A stretch of 64,000 bases of DNA from Microbacterium sp. Yaish 1 (GTDB lineage Bacteria > Actinomycetota > Actinomycetes > Actinomycetales > Microbacteriaceae): contig NZ_NPMR01000001.1 in the NCBI RefSeq assembly GCF_002245215.1, positions 124,001-188,000 on the forward strand. The letters run 5' to 3'. The notes beneath the pieces are model-generated. The model did not search any database. It was not told the DNA's origin and saw only the letters and a program-made list of their open reading frames with translations. A program made the translations under genes and the position numbers. Shown here piece after piece: positions 8,696 to 17,226 of this stretch (position 1 is its first letter; each line of letters begins with the position of its first letter).

Positions 8696-9096
8696 TCGAT
8701 CTTCTCGGCGTACGCCTGACCATCACCGACCTGCCTCCCGACCGCGACGGCGAGTACGAGCACGGGCTCCGCATCGTCCGGCTCCGGCCGGGAATGGCCC
8801 GTCGCCTCCACCGGTCGGTGCTGGCTCACGAGTGCGCCCACGCCGTCTACGGCGACGTGCCGCTTCGCGACCCGCATCACGCCGAACGGCAAGAGGTGCG
8901 GGCCGATGAATGGGCGGCGCGGATGCTGGTGTCGGTCGACGACTACGCACGCGCCGAGAGCATCCACGACGGTCACGTGGACGGGATGGCCCTCGAGCTC
9001 GACGTCACCGTCGACCTGATCCGAGCCTTCCAGCGCACGCTCCGGCATCCGCGCGCCCTTCGCATGCCGGGCATCCCGACGGGCGCGTCGCGGTAG
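8668..9096 (+). CDS. ImmA/IrrE-family metallopeptidase
   Basis: 142 residues from the GTG at 8668, which has GGAGGGG seven bases upstream. The zinc motif HECAH (His54 onward) and the downstream acidic segment (RQEVRADEWAARML, third zinc ligand region) are intact, followed by a helical tail. Proteins of this family cut a partner XRE-type repressor in response to stress or phage signals. It overlaps the preceding XRE gene, which supports translational coupling with its likely substrate. Confidence 0.87.
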   Translation: MTDDELLDTLDLLGVRLTITDLPPDRDGEYEHGLRIVRLRPGMARRLHRSVLAHECAHAVYGDVPLRDPHHAERQEVRADEWAARMLVSVDDYARAESIHDGHVDGMALELDVTVDLIRAFQRTLRHPRALRMPGIPTGASR

Positions 9097-9220
9097 CACA
9101 GCGTTCCGCATGCAGCCGACCGCATGAGTCGAGACGTAAAATCGACGGATGCCCGGATGCGCCTCGAGCGCGGGTCGGAGGCAGAAGCCGCTGGCCACCG
9201 GAGACACCGCGGGAGTCGCA

Positions 9221-10243
9221 TTGCACGGAAACGCCACCACTCGTTACGACGACGTCGCCCTCCTCTCGGTCGCGAGTGTCCTCCCCTCACGCGTCACCTC
9301 CTCCGACGCGATCGAGGACCGATTGTCGGACGTGTTGCGGCAGCTCAAGCTCAAGCCCGGCCTGCTGCGCCGTGTCGCAGGTGTGAACGAGCGTCGCAAC
9401 TGGGCGGTGGGCGAGTCCTCCGACGACGCGACGATCCAGGCGGGGCGCCGGGCCCTCGACGAGGCGGGGGTGCGTCCCGACCAGATCGGCCTGCTCATCA
9501 ACACCTCGGTGTCGCGGAAGCATCTCGAACCCTCCGTCGCGGTGCGTCTTCATCACGGGCTCGGGCTGCCCACCTCGGCCATCAACTTCGACGTCGCCAA
9601 CGCCTGCCTCGGCTTCATCAACGGCATGATCCTCGCGTCGGGCATGATCCAGTCGGGCCAGATCGACTACGCGATCATCGTCAACGGCGAGGACGCCGAC
9701 GAGATCCAGGTCAACACGGTCGAGCGCCTCAATCGCGGCGGCCTCGACCGCAACGGGTTCATGAGCGAGTTCGCCTCGCTGACCCTCGGCTCGGGCGCCG
9801 CTGCCGCCGTGCTGGGACGTGCGAGCGAGAACCCCGGCGGACATCGCATCGTCGGCGGGGTGACCCGCGCGGCCACGCAGTTCCACGAGTTGTGCGTCGG
9901 GAGCGTCGACGGGATGTTCACCGATGCCAAGGCTCTCCTCAAGGGGGGTCTGGCGCTCGTCGTCGACGCCTGGAAGGAAGCGCAGTCGACCTTCTCGTGG
10001 TCGAACATCGACCGCTACATCACGCACCAGGTCTCGTCGGTGCACACCAACGCGATCGTCAAGGCCGTCGGCCTCGATCGCCGCCGTGTGCCGGTCACCT
10101 ATCCCCATCTGGGCAACGTGGGACCGGCATCCATCCCCATCACCCTCGACGCGGAGAAGGCGACGCTCCAGCGCGGCGACCGGGTGCTGCTCATGGGTGT
10201 CGGCTCAGGGCTGAACACCAGCATGCTGGAGCTCGCCTGGTGA
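9221..10243 (+). CDS. oleA: OleA, thiolase-fold acyl-CoA condensing enzyme
   Basis: Joins two fatty acyl-CoAs head to head to a beta-keto acid, the first step of long-chain olefin or beta-lactone formation. The nucleophile Cys129 lies in NACLGF. The His and Asn parts of the triad are in the THQVSSVHTNA and YPHLGNVGPAS segments. I chose TTG 9221, which has GGGAG six bases ahead. The ATG at 9149 lacks a ribosome site and sits downstream of a -10-like TAAAAT (about 9136), so it may lie outside the message. The next gene begins in its stop codon (GTGA). Confidence 0.93.
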   Translation: MHGNATTRYDDVALLSVASVLPSRVTSSDAIEDRLSDVLRQLKLKPGLLRRVAGVNERRNWAVGESSDDATIQAGRRALDEAGVRPDQIGLLINTSVSRKHLEPSVAVRLHHGLGLPTSAINFDVANACLGFINGMILASGMIQSGQIDYAIIVNGEDADEIQVNTVERLNRGGLDRNGFMSEFASLTLGSGAAAAVLGRASENPGGHRIVGGVTRAATQFHELCVGSVDGMFTDAKALLKGGLALVVDAWKEAQSTFSWSNIDRYITHQVSSVHTNAIVKAVGLDRRRVPVTYPHLGNVGPASIPITLDAEKATLQRGDRVLLMGVGSGLNTSMLELAW

Positions 10244-12924
10244 CCCCCGTGGTGCCGCGGGAGCTCCCCGGGATCGAGAACGGCGTCTCGACGACCCGCG
10301 TCGTGGCCGGTGCCGGAGCCGACGCCGGCTCGCAGCGACGCTGGCACCTGCTCGACACCGCCCCGCTGCTCGAGAGAGAGGGCATCACCCCGGTCGGGAC
10401 GATCGTCGCGGTGCACGGCAACCCGACCTGGTCGTACCTCTGGCGCGGCCTCGTCGCGGCGTCGCTCGAGCGCGCGCGAGCCGGCGGACCGGCATGGCGC
10501 ATCGTCGCCGTCGATCAGCTCGAGATGGGCTACTCCGAGCGCACGACACTGACGCGGGGCCTGCCGCAGCGCATCGACGACCTCGGTGCGCTCATCGACG
10601 ACCTCGACATCACCGGCACGCTCGTCACCCTCGGCCACGACTGGGGAGGCCCGATCTCGCTGGGATGGGCCGTGCGCCATCGCGACCGCGTCGACGCCGT
10701 CGCCGTGCTCAACACCGCGGTGCATCACCCCGCCGGGATGCCGCTGCCCACGGCCCTGCGCGTCGCGGGAGCCCGGTCGCTGCTGGCCACGACGACGGTC
10801 AAGACGACCGCGTTCCTCGACACGACCCTCGCGCTGGCCGATCCTCCGCTCGCGCCCGAGGTGCGTGCCGCTTACCGGGCGCCGTACGCGTCGAGCGAGC
10901 TGCGGCGCGGCATCGGCGCATTCGTCGCCGACATCCCCGCCACGCCCGAGCACCCGAGCACTCCCGCCCTCGATGAGCTGGCGGGCGGCCTCGTCGACCT
11001 GACCGTGCCCGCCCTGCTGCTGCGCGGGCCGCGCGATCCGGTGTTCGGCGAGCACCACCTCGACGATCTCGCGCACCGCCTTCCTCGCGCCGACGTGCAC
11101 CGCTTCGAAGGCGCCGGACACATGCTCGCGGAGGAGCGCCCGTACGCGGACCTCGTGCTCGACTGGCTCGACGACAAGGGCCTGTCCTCTGGTGACGCCG
11201 ATGGCGCCGCTGACGCCCGTGACACCGGCGAGCGCCGCATCCCCACCCAGCAGCGGGATGAGGACGACGACGCTCGCCCGTTCGTCCCGATCTGGCAGCG
11301 GCTCTCCGACCGGCGAGACGACGACGACACCGCCGTGGTGGATCTCACCCGAGACGTCGGCGGCGAGCCGCTGGACGTCAGCTGGCGCGAGCTCGCGCAG
11401 CGCGTCGATCACCTCGCCGCGGGGTTCGCGGCGTTCGGCATCCGACGCGGTGACCGGGTCTCGCTGCTCGTGCAGCCCGGTCCGACGCTGACCGCCGTGC
11501 TCTACGCGTGCCTGCGCATCGGCGCCGTCGTGGTGGTCGCCGACCGCGGGCTGGGGGTCCGCGGACTCTCCCGCGCCGTCCGCGGCACGGAGCCCGCTTT
11601 CGTCATCGGCGAGCGGGCCGGCCTCGCGGCCGCGCGCGCACTCGGGTGGCCGGGCCGGCGCATCTCGGCCCCGAACCTGCCCGCGCCGGCGGCGCGTGCA
11701 CTCGGCGTCGAGGCGTCGCTGGCCGAGATCGCCGCCTCGGGCTCTCGGGGCGGCGTGCCGGCGCCGCCGTCCGCCGACGATGAAGCGGCGATTCTCTTCA
11801 CCTCGGGCTCGACCGGGCCCGCGAAGGGAGTCGTGTACACGCACGCCCAGCTCGCCGCGCTCCGCGACACCCTGGGGTCGCACTTCGACGTCACCCCCGA
11901 TGTCGGGCTGGTGACGGGCTTCGCCCCCTTCGCCCTGCTCGGGCCGGCGCTCGGCACCCGATCGGCGACGCCGCGCATGGATGTCTCAGCGCCGCGCACG
12001 CTCACGGCGACCGCGGTCGCCGAAGCGGTCCGCGCCTCCCGCGCGCGCATCGTCTTCCTCTCTCCCGCGGCCGTCGCGAACGTCTGCGCGACGGCCGCTG
12101 CGCTCACACCTGACGACCGCGCAGCGCTCGCGCAGGTGCGCACCTTCCTCTCGACAGGTGCGCCGGTGAGCATCGACCTTCTGCGCCAGGCGCACGAGCT
12201 CATGCCCGAGGCCGAGGCTCATACGCCGTACGGCATGACCGAGTGCCTGCTCGTCACCGACATCACCCTCGACGAGCTCGAGCGAACGCAGTCGGCACCC
12301 GACGCCGGCGTCTGCGTGGGCACGCCGATCGGCGCGGGCACGGTGCGCATCTCCGCCCTCGACGCCGTTGGTCGCGCAACCGGCGACCTCTCGGACGCAC
12401 CTCGCATCACGGGCGAGATCGTGGTCTCGGCGCCCCACCTCAAGCGCGGCTACCACCGCCTGTGGGCGACCGATCGCGAGGCGGTGCGCGGCACGGCCTC
12501 CCACCCCGGCCGCTGGCATCGCACCGGCGATGTGGGTCACCTCGACGCCGACGGCCGGCTCTGGGTCGAGGGGCGGCTCCCCCATGTCGTCGTCACGAGC
12601 GACGGCCCCGTGACCCCGGTCGGTCCCGAGCAGCAGATCGAGAGGGTCGAGGGCGTCCGCCGCGCGGCCGTCGTCGGTGTCGGGCCCCGAGGCCGCCAGG
12701 TGTGCGTCGCCGTCGTCGAGACGACGCCGGGGGCGCGTCGGCCTGACCTCGCCCCGTCGGCACTGGCCGAGCGCATCCGCGCGGCATCCGACACCGCCAT
12801 CGCCGCCGCACTCGTCGTGCCGGCCCTGCCCACCGACATCCGGCACAACTCCAAGATCGACCGGTCGCGCCTGGCGGCCTGGGCCGAGCGCGTGCTGGCC
12901 GGCGAGAAGCCGAGCGCGCCGTGA
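10240..12924 (+). CDS. oleBC: OleBC fusion: beta-lactone decarboxylase and beta-lactone synthetase
   Basis: 894 residues, two enzymes in one chain. Residues about 1-315 are an alpha/beta-hydrolase of the haloalkane-dehalogenase type (OleB): HGNPTW oxyanion loop, nucleophile Asp134 in GHDWGG, and a distal His in GAGHMLAEE. A charged linker leads to an AMP-forming ligase-like domain (OleC, about 345-894) with the P-loop TSGSTGPAKG near 521 and YGMTE. OleC closes the beta-lactone and OleB removes CO2 to give the alkene. Fused oleBC genes are known from actinobacteria such as Micrococcus. It overlaps both neighbours by four bases, so oleA-oleBC-oleD is one translationally coupled operon. Confidence 0.93.
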   Translation: MTPVVPRELPGIENGVSTTRVVAGAGADAGSQRRWHLLDTAPLLEREGITPVGTIVAVHGNPTWSYLWRGLVAASLERARAGGPAWRIVAVDQLEMGYSERTTLTRGLPQRIDDLGALIDDLDITGTLVTLGHDWGGPISLGWAVRHRDRVDAVAVLNTAVHHPAGMPLPTALRVAGARSLLATTTVKTTAFLDTTLALADPPLAPEVRAAYRAPYASSELRRGIGAFVADIPATPEHPSTPALDELAGGLVDLTVPALLLRGPRDPVFGEHHLDDLAHRLPRADVHRFEGAGHMLAEERPYADLVLDWLDDKGLSSGDADGAADARDTGERRIPTQQRDEDDDARPFVPIWQRLSDRRDDDDTAVVDLTRDVGGEPLDVSWRELAQRVDHLAAGFAAFGIRRGDRVSLLVQPGPTLTAVLYACLRIGAVVVVADRGLGVRGLSRAVRGTEPAFVIGERAGLAAARALGWPGRRISAPNLPAPAARALGVEASLAEIAASGSRGGVPAPPSADDEAAILFTSGSTGPAKGVVYTHAQLAALRDTLGSHFDVTPDVGLVTGFAPFALLGPALGTRSATPRMDVSAPRTLTATAVAEAVRASRARIVFLSPAAVANVCATAAALTPDDRAALAQVRTFLSTGAPVSIDLLRQAHELMPEAEAHTPYGMTECLLVTDITLDELERTQSAPDAGVCVGTPIGAGTVRISALDAVGRATGDLSDAPRITGEIVVSAPHLKRGYHRLWATDREAVRGTASHPGRWHRTGDVGHLDADGRLWVEGRLPHVVVTSDGPVTPVGPEQQIERVEGVRRAAVVGVGPRGRQVCVAVVETTPGARRPDLAPSALAERIRAASDTAIAAALVVPALPTDIRHNSKIDRSRLAAWAERVLAGEKPSAP

Positions 12925-13895
12925 TCGTCCTGGCCACCGGAGCATCCGGATTCCTCGGTCGCGCCGTCGTCGCCGACCTGCTCTCGGCCGGACACGAGGT
13001 GCGCACCCTGCAGCGCCGTCCCTCCGGCGTCACCGGGGCGCTCGACATCCGCGGATCGGTCACCGATGCGACCACCGTGGCGGATGCCGTGACGGGCGCG
13101 GATGCCGTCGTCCACCTCGCCGCGAAGGTGTCGCTCGCCGGCGACCGGCGCGAGTTCCGCGACGTCAACGTCGGCGGCACGACGACCCTCCTCGACGCCG
13201 CCGCGGCCGCGGGAGTGTCACGCTTCGTGCAGGTCTCGTCGCCCTCGGTCGCCCACGCCGGTTCCGCGCTCGCGGGCGCGGGGGCCGATCCTGCCGACCC
13301 TGTCCGCGCGCGCGGCGAGTACGCGCGCACGAAGGCCGAGGCCGAGCTGATCGCGCTCGGACGTGACTCCGAGGCGATGCGCGTCGTCGCCGTGCGGCCG
13401 CATCTCGTGTGGGGCCCGGGCGACCCGCAGCTCATCGAGCGCATCGTGGCCCGCGCGCGGCGCCGCACGCTGCCCCTCTTGAACGGCGGCACGGCCCTCA
13501 TCGACACCACGTACGTCGACAACGCCGCGTCGGGCATCGTGGCCGCGCTGCACCGGGCGGATGCCGTCGGCGGTCGCGCCTACGTGCTCACGAACGGCGA
13601 ACCGCGGCCCGTGGGCGACCTGATGGCGGGCATCTGCCGCGCGGCGGGAGCCCCCGAGCCGAAGCTGCGCCTGCCGGCTGCCGTCGCCCGCGCGGCGGGC
13701 GCCGCCGTGGAGAAGGTCTGGGACGTGCGGCCCGGCGCCGATGAGCCGCCGATGACGCGGTTCCTCGCCGAGCAGCTGTCGACCGCACACTGGTTCGATC
13801 AGACGGAGATCCGGCGCGATCTGCAGTGGTCGCCGACCGTTTCGATCGACGAAGGACTGTCGCGACTCGCGGAGCACTACGCCGCGCTTCGCTGA
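12921..13895 (+). CDS. oleD: OleD, 2-alkyl-3-oxoalkanoate reductase
   Basis: 324-residue extended short-chain dehydrogenase. The Rossmann motif GASGFLGRAV (about 7-16) binds NAD(P)H, the active-site Ser and Tyr lie in VSSPSV and GEYARTKAEAE, and the chain has the usual 3-beta-HSD/epimerase length. It reduces the OleA product to the beta-hydroxy acid used by OleC. It starts at GTG inside the stop of oleBC. Order in the pathway is A, D, C, B. Confidence 0.92.
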   Translation: MIVLATGASGFLGRAVVADLLSAGHEVRTLQRRPSGVTGALDIRGSVTDATTVADAVTGADAVVHLAAKVSLAGDRREFRDVNVGGTTTLLDAAAAAGVSRFVQVSSPSVAHAGSALAGAGADPADPVRARGEYARTKAEAELIALGRDSEAMRVVAVRPHLVWGPGDPQLIERIVARARRRTLPLLNGGTALIDTTYVDNAASGIVAALHRADAVGGRAYVLTNGEPRPVGDLMAGICRAAGAPEPKLRLPAAVARAAGAAVEKVWDVRPGADEPPMTRFLAEQLSTAHWFDQTEIRRDLQWSPTVSIDEGLSRLAEHYAALR

Positions 13896-13900
13896 CCCTT

Positions 13901-14854
13901 TCAGCGGACGCGGCGCCGCCAGGGAACGACGGCGATGACGACGCCGATGAACGCGACCGCGGCGGCTGTCGTCGCGGCCAGCAGCGATGGTCCGGACGGA
14001 GGCGGCGCGATCGCGTCGAGGACGATCGAGGCGGCGAGGAGCCCGACGACCGATCCGAGGCCGAGGAGCAGCACCCCGGTGCGCTTGACGAGCGCGGCCG
14101 AGATCACGATGTAGACGACGCCCATCGCGCCGCCGAGGTACATCCAGGGCTCGGCCGGCAGCGCCGCCGGCATCCCGTTGACCGTCACGCTCACCACCGC
14201 GGCGATGCCGAGGGCGATCGATCCTCCCGTGAAGTTCACCACCGTCGTCGACAGCGGGCTGCCGAGCTCCTGCCGCAGCCGGCCGTTGGTGCCCTGCTGC
14301 CAGGCGATGCCGGCTCCCGCGATGAGGGGCAGCGCCAGCATCCACCAGGCGACGGGCTCGCCGCGCTGGCCGAGTGCGCACAGCACGACACCGACGATCG
14401 CCATCAGCCCGCCCACCAGCCGGGGAACGGTCACGGCGACGACGCCGGCGGGCCCGTAGCCGGCGCGGTCGAGCACCAGGCCACCCGCCGTCTGCCCGGC
14501 GACGAGGCCGACGGTGAACAGCGCCACCCCGATCGTGGCGACGGTGAGTCCCTGGGTGGCGACCGTGACGGCGCCCGCGAGCCCGCCCAGCAGCATCCAG
14601 ATCGGGATGCTGCGCCCCGCCCCCGCCACGAGCAGGCGGAGTCCTCGCCGGCCGGTGGGGGCGAGCAGGGTGATCACGAGGATCAGCACGAGACCGCTTC
14701 CGAACGAGATGGACGCCGCCACGAATCCGTCGCCGATGGCCGCGCCGAGCGCGCCGTTGATACGGGCTTGAACGGCGGTGAGGACGCCGATGAACACGGT
14801 TGCGGCGATCGCCACACCAAGCGGCAGCGCCGGGGGTCGAGTCTGATCGGTCAC
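13901..14854 (-). CDS. DMT-superfamily transporter of the YdcZ/DUF606 type (two fused halves)
   Basis: 317 residues, about ten membrane helices, with two DUF606 halves. The first is at about 12-150 (ATVFIGVLTAVQARINGALG and related helices). The second is at about 165-310 and repeats the pattern (GAGIAWQQGTNGRLRQELG, then TTVVNFTGG). Single-domain members work as pairs, and here the two are fused. The substrate is unknown. It ends five bases from the convergent oleD stop with no clear terminator between them. Confidence 0.85.
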   Translation of the reverse strand: MTDQTRPPALPLGVAIAATVFIGVLTAVQARINGALGAAIGDGFVAASISFGSGLVLILVITLLAPTGRRGLRLLVAGAGRSIPIWMLLGGLAGAVTVATQGLTVATIGVALFTVGLVAGQTAGGLVLDRAGYGPAGVVAVTVPRLVGGLMAIVGVVLCALGQRGEPVAWWMLALPLIAGAGIAWQQGTNGRLRQELGSPLSTTVVNFTGGSIALGIAAVVSVTVNGMPAALPAEPWMYLGGAMGVVYIVISAALVKRTGVLLLGLGSVVGLLAASIVLDAIAPPPSGPSLLAATTAAAVAFIGVVIAVVPWRRRVR

Positions 14855-14961
14855 TCGGTCAATAGTGCATCAGGAGGGGCAGCCGGCACGAACCGTACGC
14901 GTTGCATGCACCCCCTCTTGACGCTGATGCGACGAACCGAGACCGTGGATGAGGAGAACGG

Positions 14962-15034
14962 GGAACGATTCGCGGGCGCGGTCCACACGCCGCATATCCC
15001 CCCTCAGTGCGGCGGCCGACTCGCGAATCGTTCC
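14962..15034 (+). promoter_or_regulatory. Spaced inverted repeat before the first YG-family gene
   Basis: GGAACGATTCGCG (14962-14974) and CGCGAATCGTTCC (15022-15034) are exact complements 47 bases apart. The right arm ends 15 bases before the start codon at 15050. It could fold in the 5' leader or bind a regulator. Confidence 0.55.
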
Positions 15035-15049
15035 TCTCCGGGGACCATC

Positions 15050-15412
15050 ATGGGGCGATTCATCTATGGCAACGGCAACACCAAAGTCGAGATCGAGGAC
15101 CGTGCGCTCGCGCACCTGCAACAGGTCATCGGGTCCAAGCTGCGTCGCAACGAGTGCTTCTTCTTCACGTGGCGCGACGACGTGAGCATCGGCGACGGCC
15201 GCCGATCCGTCTGGATCCATCAGAACGCCGACCTGGTGTTCAAGTACCACGGACATCGCTCGCCGCAGCTGAACCGGGACTGGCTCGAGGCCCTCACCGC
15301 GGTCGCCAACTCCGGCAGCGGCCTGTACCTCACCCCGGAGCCCCCGCCGCGCAGCCGTGGCGTCCACGACGCGACGCTGCACGATCGAGCCGACGCGATC
15401 GGCCTCGGCTGA
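15050..15412 (+). CDS. Small uncharacterised protein, YG family A (DUF7882-like), copy 1
   Basis: 120 residues from the ATG at 15050. It belongs to a small-protein family seen three times in this window (also at 16712 and, on the minus strand, 17576). Shared features are the opening (FIYGNGNTKVEIEDR), then LAHLQQVIGSKLRR, an aromatic strand (ECFFFTW), a VWIH strand, and the block LNRDWLEALTAVANS...GLYLTPEP. Some databases have labelled such proteins as DNA ligase, but no ligase motif is visible. Function unknown. Confidence 0.8.
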   Translation: MGRFIYGNGNTKVEIEDRALAHLQQVIGSKLRRNECFFFTWRDDVSIGDGRRSVWIHQNADLVFKYHGHRSPQLNRDWLEALTAVANSGSGLYLTPEPPPRSRGVHDATLHDRADAIGLG

Positions 15413-15434
15413 CGCGCGGCCTAGGCTGGTTCCC

Positions 15435-15710
15435 ATGTACGTGGGCACCATTCGTCGCGTCGAGAACACCACCGTCGAACTCGCGGGTCACTCGCTCGAG
15501 GAGATCCGGAATCAGGCGCAGGCTGCCGCCCCGGAGGGCTTCGACCTCGTGTCGGCACCGGTGCAGATGATCAAGGGCAGCACCGAGCTCAAGGCGACCG
15601 CGACCTATCAGCGCCGCGACGGCCTGCGCGACATCGAGGCCGACGACCGCGAGGCGTTGTTCGCCAAGGTGCCCGAGGGCTGGCAGCTCGTCAACATCCG
15701 CAAGCACTGA
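15435..15710 (+). CDS. Small uncharacterised protein
   Basis: 91 residues, soluble, with no recognised domain. It begins MYVGTIRRVENTTVELAG. The middle (EIRNQAQAAAPEGFDLVSAP) looks like a helix followed by a strand, and the sequence ends GWQLVNIRKH, an alternating small alpha/beta pattern. It starts 22 bases after family-A copy 1 in the same direction, so it probably shares its transcript. No signal peptide or membrane segment. Function not assignable. Confidence 0.7.
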   Translation: MYVGTIRRVENTTVELAGHSLEEIRNQAQAAAPEGFDLVSAPVQMIKGSTELKATATYQRRDGLRDIEADDREALFAKVPEGWQLVNIRKH

Positions 15711-15767
15711 CGGCCCGGGCTGGCGGGCTCCGCGTGATCGCGTCGCGGAGAGCCGGATCACGTCGGG

Positions 15768-16133
15768 ATGTCGTCGGGCCATGTCAGTCTCTGGCCGGGA
15801 GAGGAGACCCGGCCCGTGGGGACGAACAAGCGCTACGCCGATGCGATCGATCGGCGGGTCGACGAGCGCACCGAACGCGTCCTCATGCGCATCCCGCCCT
15901 GCACGATCCCGATGCAGGCCTACGGGCCACACCCGCTCGAGTGGCCGGCGGATCGGCCGGCGGTGTGGGCGTGGGTGTCGTGGCCGCACAAGCCCGCCGA
16001 ACGGGTCGCGGCCATCGCGCACGGGTGGAACGATCGCGTCGTGGTCGTGTACTGGATGAGCCCGGCCGGCGAACTCAACACGGTCGTCTGGCGCAACGCC
16101 GTGACGCGTCGCGTCGAGCGCGCGCACGGATAG
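15768..16133 (+). CDS. Small uncharacterised protein
   Basis: 121 residues, no recognised family. The C-terminal two thirds contain Trp- and Val-rich strands (WAWVSWPHKPAERVAAIAHGWNDRVVVVYW, seen as two pieces) that suggest a compact beta-rich fold. No signal peptide or membrane helix. It lies in the run of small genes at 15-18.5 kb. A start at ATG 15781 in another frame was not used because this frame carries the longer uninterrupted reading. Confidence 0.55.
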   Translation: MSSGHVSLWPGEETRPVGTNKRYADAIDRRVDERTERVLMRIPPCTIPMQAYGPHPLEWPADRPAVWAWVSWPHKPAERVAAIAHGWNDRVVVVYWMSPAGELNTVVWRNAVTRRVERAHG

Positions 16134-16197
16134 CCCGCCGCTGTCGAGTTGGCAACCCCGTCCCGCACCATCGCTCGCCGTGGCATGGTGCGTCACG

Positions 16198-16557
16198 ATG
16201 CGTTACGTCAAGTACGGGGGCGAGACCTTCATCACCAGCGATGCCGTCGCTCGCGCGCTGCTGGCACTGACGGCGAGCGTCGCCGCCACATCGGGAAGTG
16301 AAGTCGTCACGATCCTCGCGATCGAGCCGGGGTCGGAGGAGCCCGCGCAGGTCGACCTCGTCATCGGGACGGGCATCCATATCCTGTCCCGGCCAGCGGC
16401 CATCGACATCCCGGAGCCGGATTTCGAGGATGCCGTCGGCTGGCTGCAGCTGCATCCCGACTACCCCCGCCTCGCGCCTGAGCCCGGCCCGACAGCCGAG
16501 ACAGACGACCTCACGTCGTGGAACGACGATTTCGGCGGTGCGATCGACATCATCTGA
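16198..16557 (+). CDS. Small uncharacterised protein, YG family B, copy 1
   Basis: 119 residues from the ATG at 16198 (MRYVKYGGETFITSDAVA). It is paralogous to the protein at 18104. Both have an (H/K)YG opening, a helix (DAVARALLAL), a strand-rich middle ending in the block VDLVIGTGIHILS, then DF.....LQLHPDYPR and an acidic C-terminus containing WNDDF. No catalytic motif, signal or membrane segment. It is followed 155 bases later by family-A copy 2. Function unknown. Confidence 0.72.
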   Translation: MRYVKYGGETFITSDAVARALLALTASVAATSGSEVVTILAIEPGSEEPAQVDLVIGTGIHILSRPAAIDIPEPDFEDAVGWLQLHPDYPRLAPEPGPTAETDDLTSWNDDFGGAIDII

Positions 16558-16644
16558 AACCTCGCGGCGTGAGCCGTTACGCGCCGCGCCCTTGACGACC
16601 GCTCGTGCGACGAGGACCGTTATGAGCAAGCAAGCGTGAAAAAC

Positions 16645-16688
16645 GCGACGGCCTCCTCGCTCCCTCCCCTCATCGGAGCGGCCGTCGC
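16645..16688 (+). promoter_or_regulatory. Hairpin-forming inverted repeat before family-A copy 2
   Basis: GCGACGGCC (16645-16653) pairs with GGCCGTCGC (16680-16688), with an inner GCTCC/GGAGC pair. It ends 24 bases before the ATG at 16712, a position similar to the repeat before copy 1. It could also be the terminator of the preceding gene. Confidence 0.55.
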
Positions 16689-16711
16689 CCTGTGCGCGTG
16701 TGGAGGCCAGC

Positions 16712-17071
16712 ATGGGCCGCTTCATCTACGGAAACGGAAACACCAAGGTCGAGATCGAGGATCGCACGCTCGCTCACCTGCAGCAGGTCGTCGGCGCGAA
16801 GCTCCGACGGAGCGAATCGTTCTTCTTCACCTGGAAGGACGACCCGAGCGTGGGTGGCGGGCGGCACGCCGTGTGGATCCACCCCGGCGCCGACATCGAG
16901 TTCAAGTTCCACGGTGGCCGCGAGCCCCAGCTGAGCCGGGAATGGCTTGCCGCGCTCGCGACCGTCGCGAGCTCCCCGACGGGACTGTACGTGGCGCCCG
17001 AGCCCGCGCCGCGGGCGGCATCCGCACGCAGCGGCGGTGCTGAGCTGTATGGGGAGCGCATCGGCGCGTGA
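16712..17071 (+). CDS. Small uncharacterised protein, YG family A (DUF7882-like), copy 2
   Basis: 119 residues from the ATG at 16712, with GGAGG six bases upstream. It is very close to copy 1: the first 27 residues (GRFIYGNGNTKVEIEDR then LAHLQQV) are almost identical, with the same SFFFTWKDD strand, VWIHPGA strand and REWLAALATVASS helix. The C-terminal tail after PEPAP is variable. High similarity to copy 1 points to a recent duplication. Function unknown. Confidence 0.8.
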   Translation: MGRFIYGNGNTKVEIEDRTLAHLQQVVGAKLRRSESFFFTWKDDPSVGGGRHAVWIHPGADIEFKFHGGREPQLSREWLAALATVASSPTGLYVAPEPAPRAASARSGGAELYGERIGA

Positions 17072-17097
17072 CAGGCCGTTGCGCGCGGCACGACATC

Positions 17098-17155
17098 CCG
17101 TTTCGGTAGCCGCGAGCACCGGTACGACTCCTGGAGTCTTCGCCGTCCGAAACGG
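17098..17155 (+). repeat. Spaced inverted repeat before the gene at 17227
   Basis: CCGTTTCGG (17098-17106) and CCGAAACGG (17147-17155) are exact complements 40 bases apart, between family-A copy 2 and the next small gene. Terminator or leader structure cannot be told apart by eye. Confidence 0.5.
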
Positions 17156-17226
17156 TCGCCAGCCCAGGTGATAATGAGCGCTGGCAACACGACAAGGTGT
17201 CTTGCCGGGTGTCATTGGAGGAACGC

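Noticed and set aside
9124-10239. Extension of oleBC upstream in the same frame
   Set aside because: Covers oleA in another frame; GTG 10240 overlapping the oleA stop is the natural start.
15050-15412. ATP-dependent DNA ligase
   Set aside because: The name is sometimes attached to such proteins, but no KxDG motif or ligase domain is present in 120 residues.
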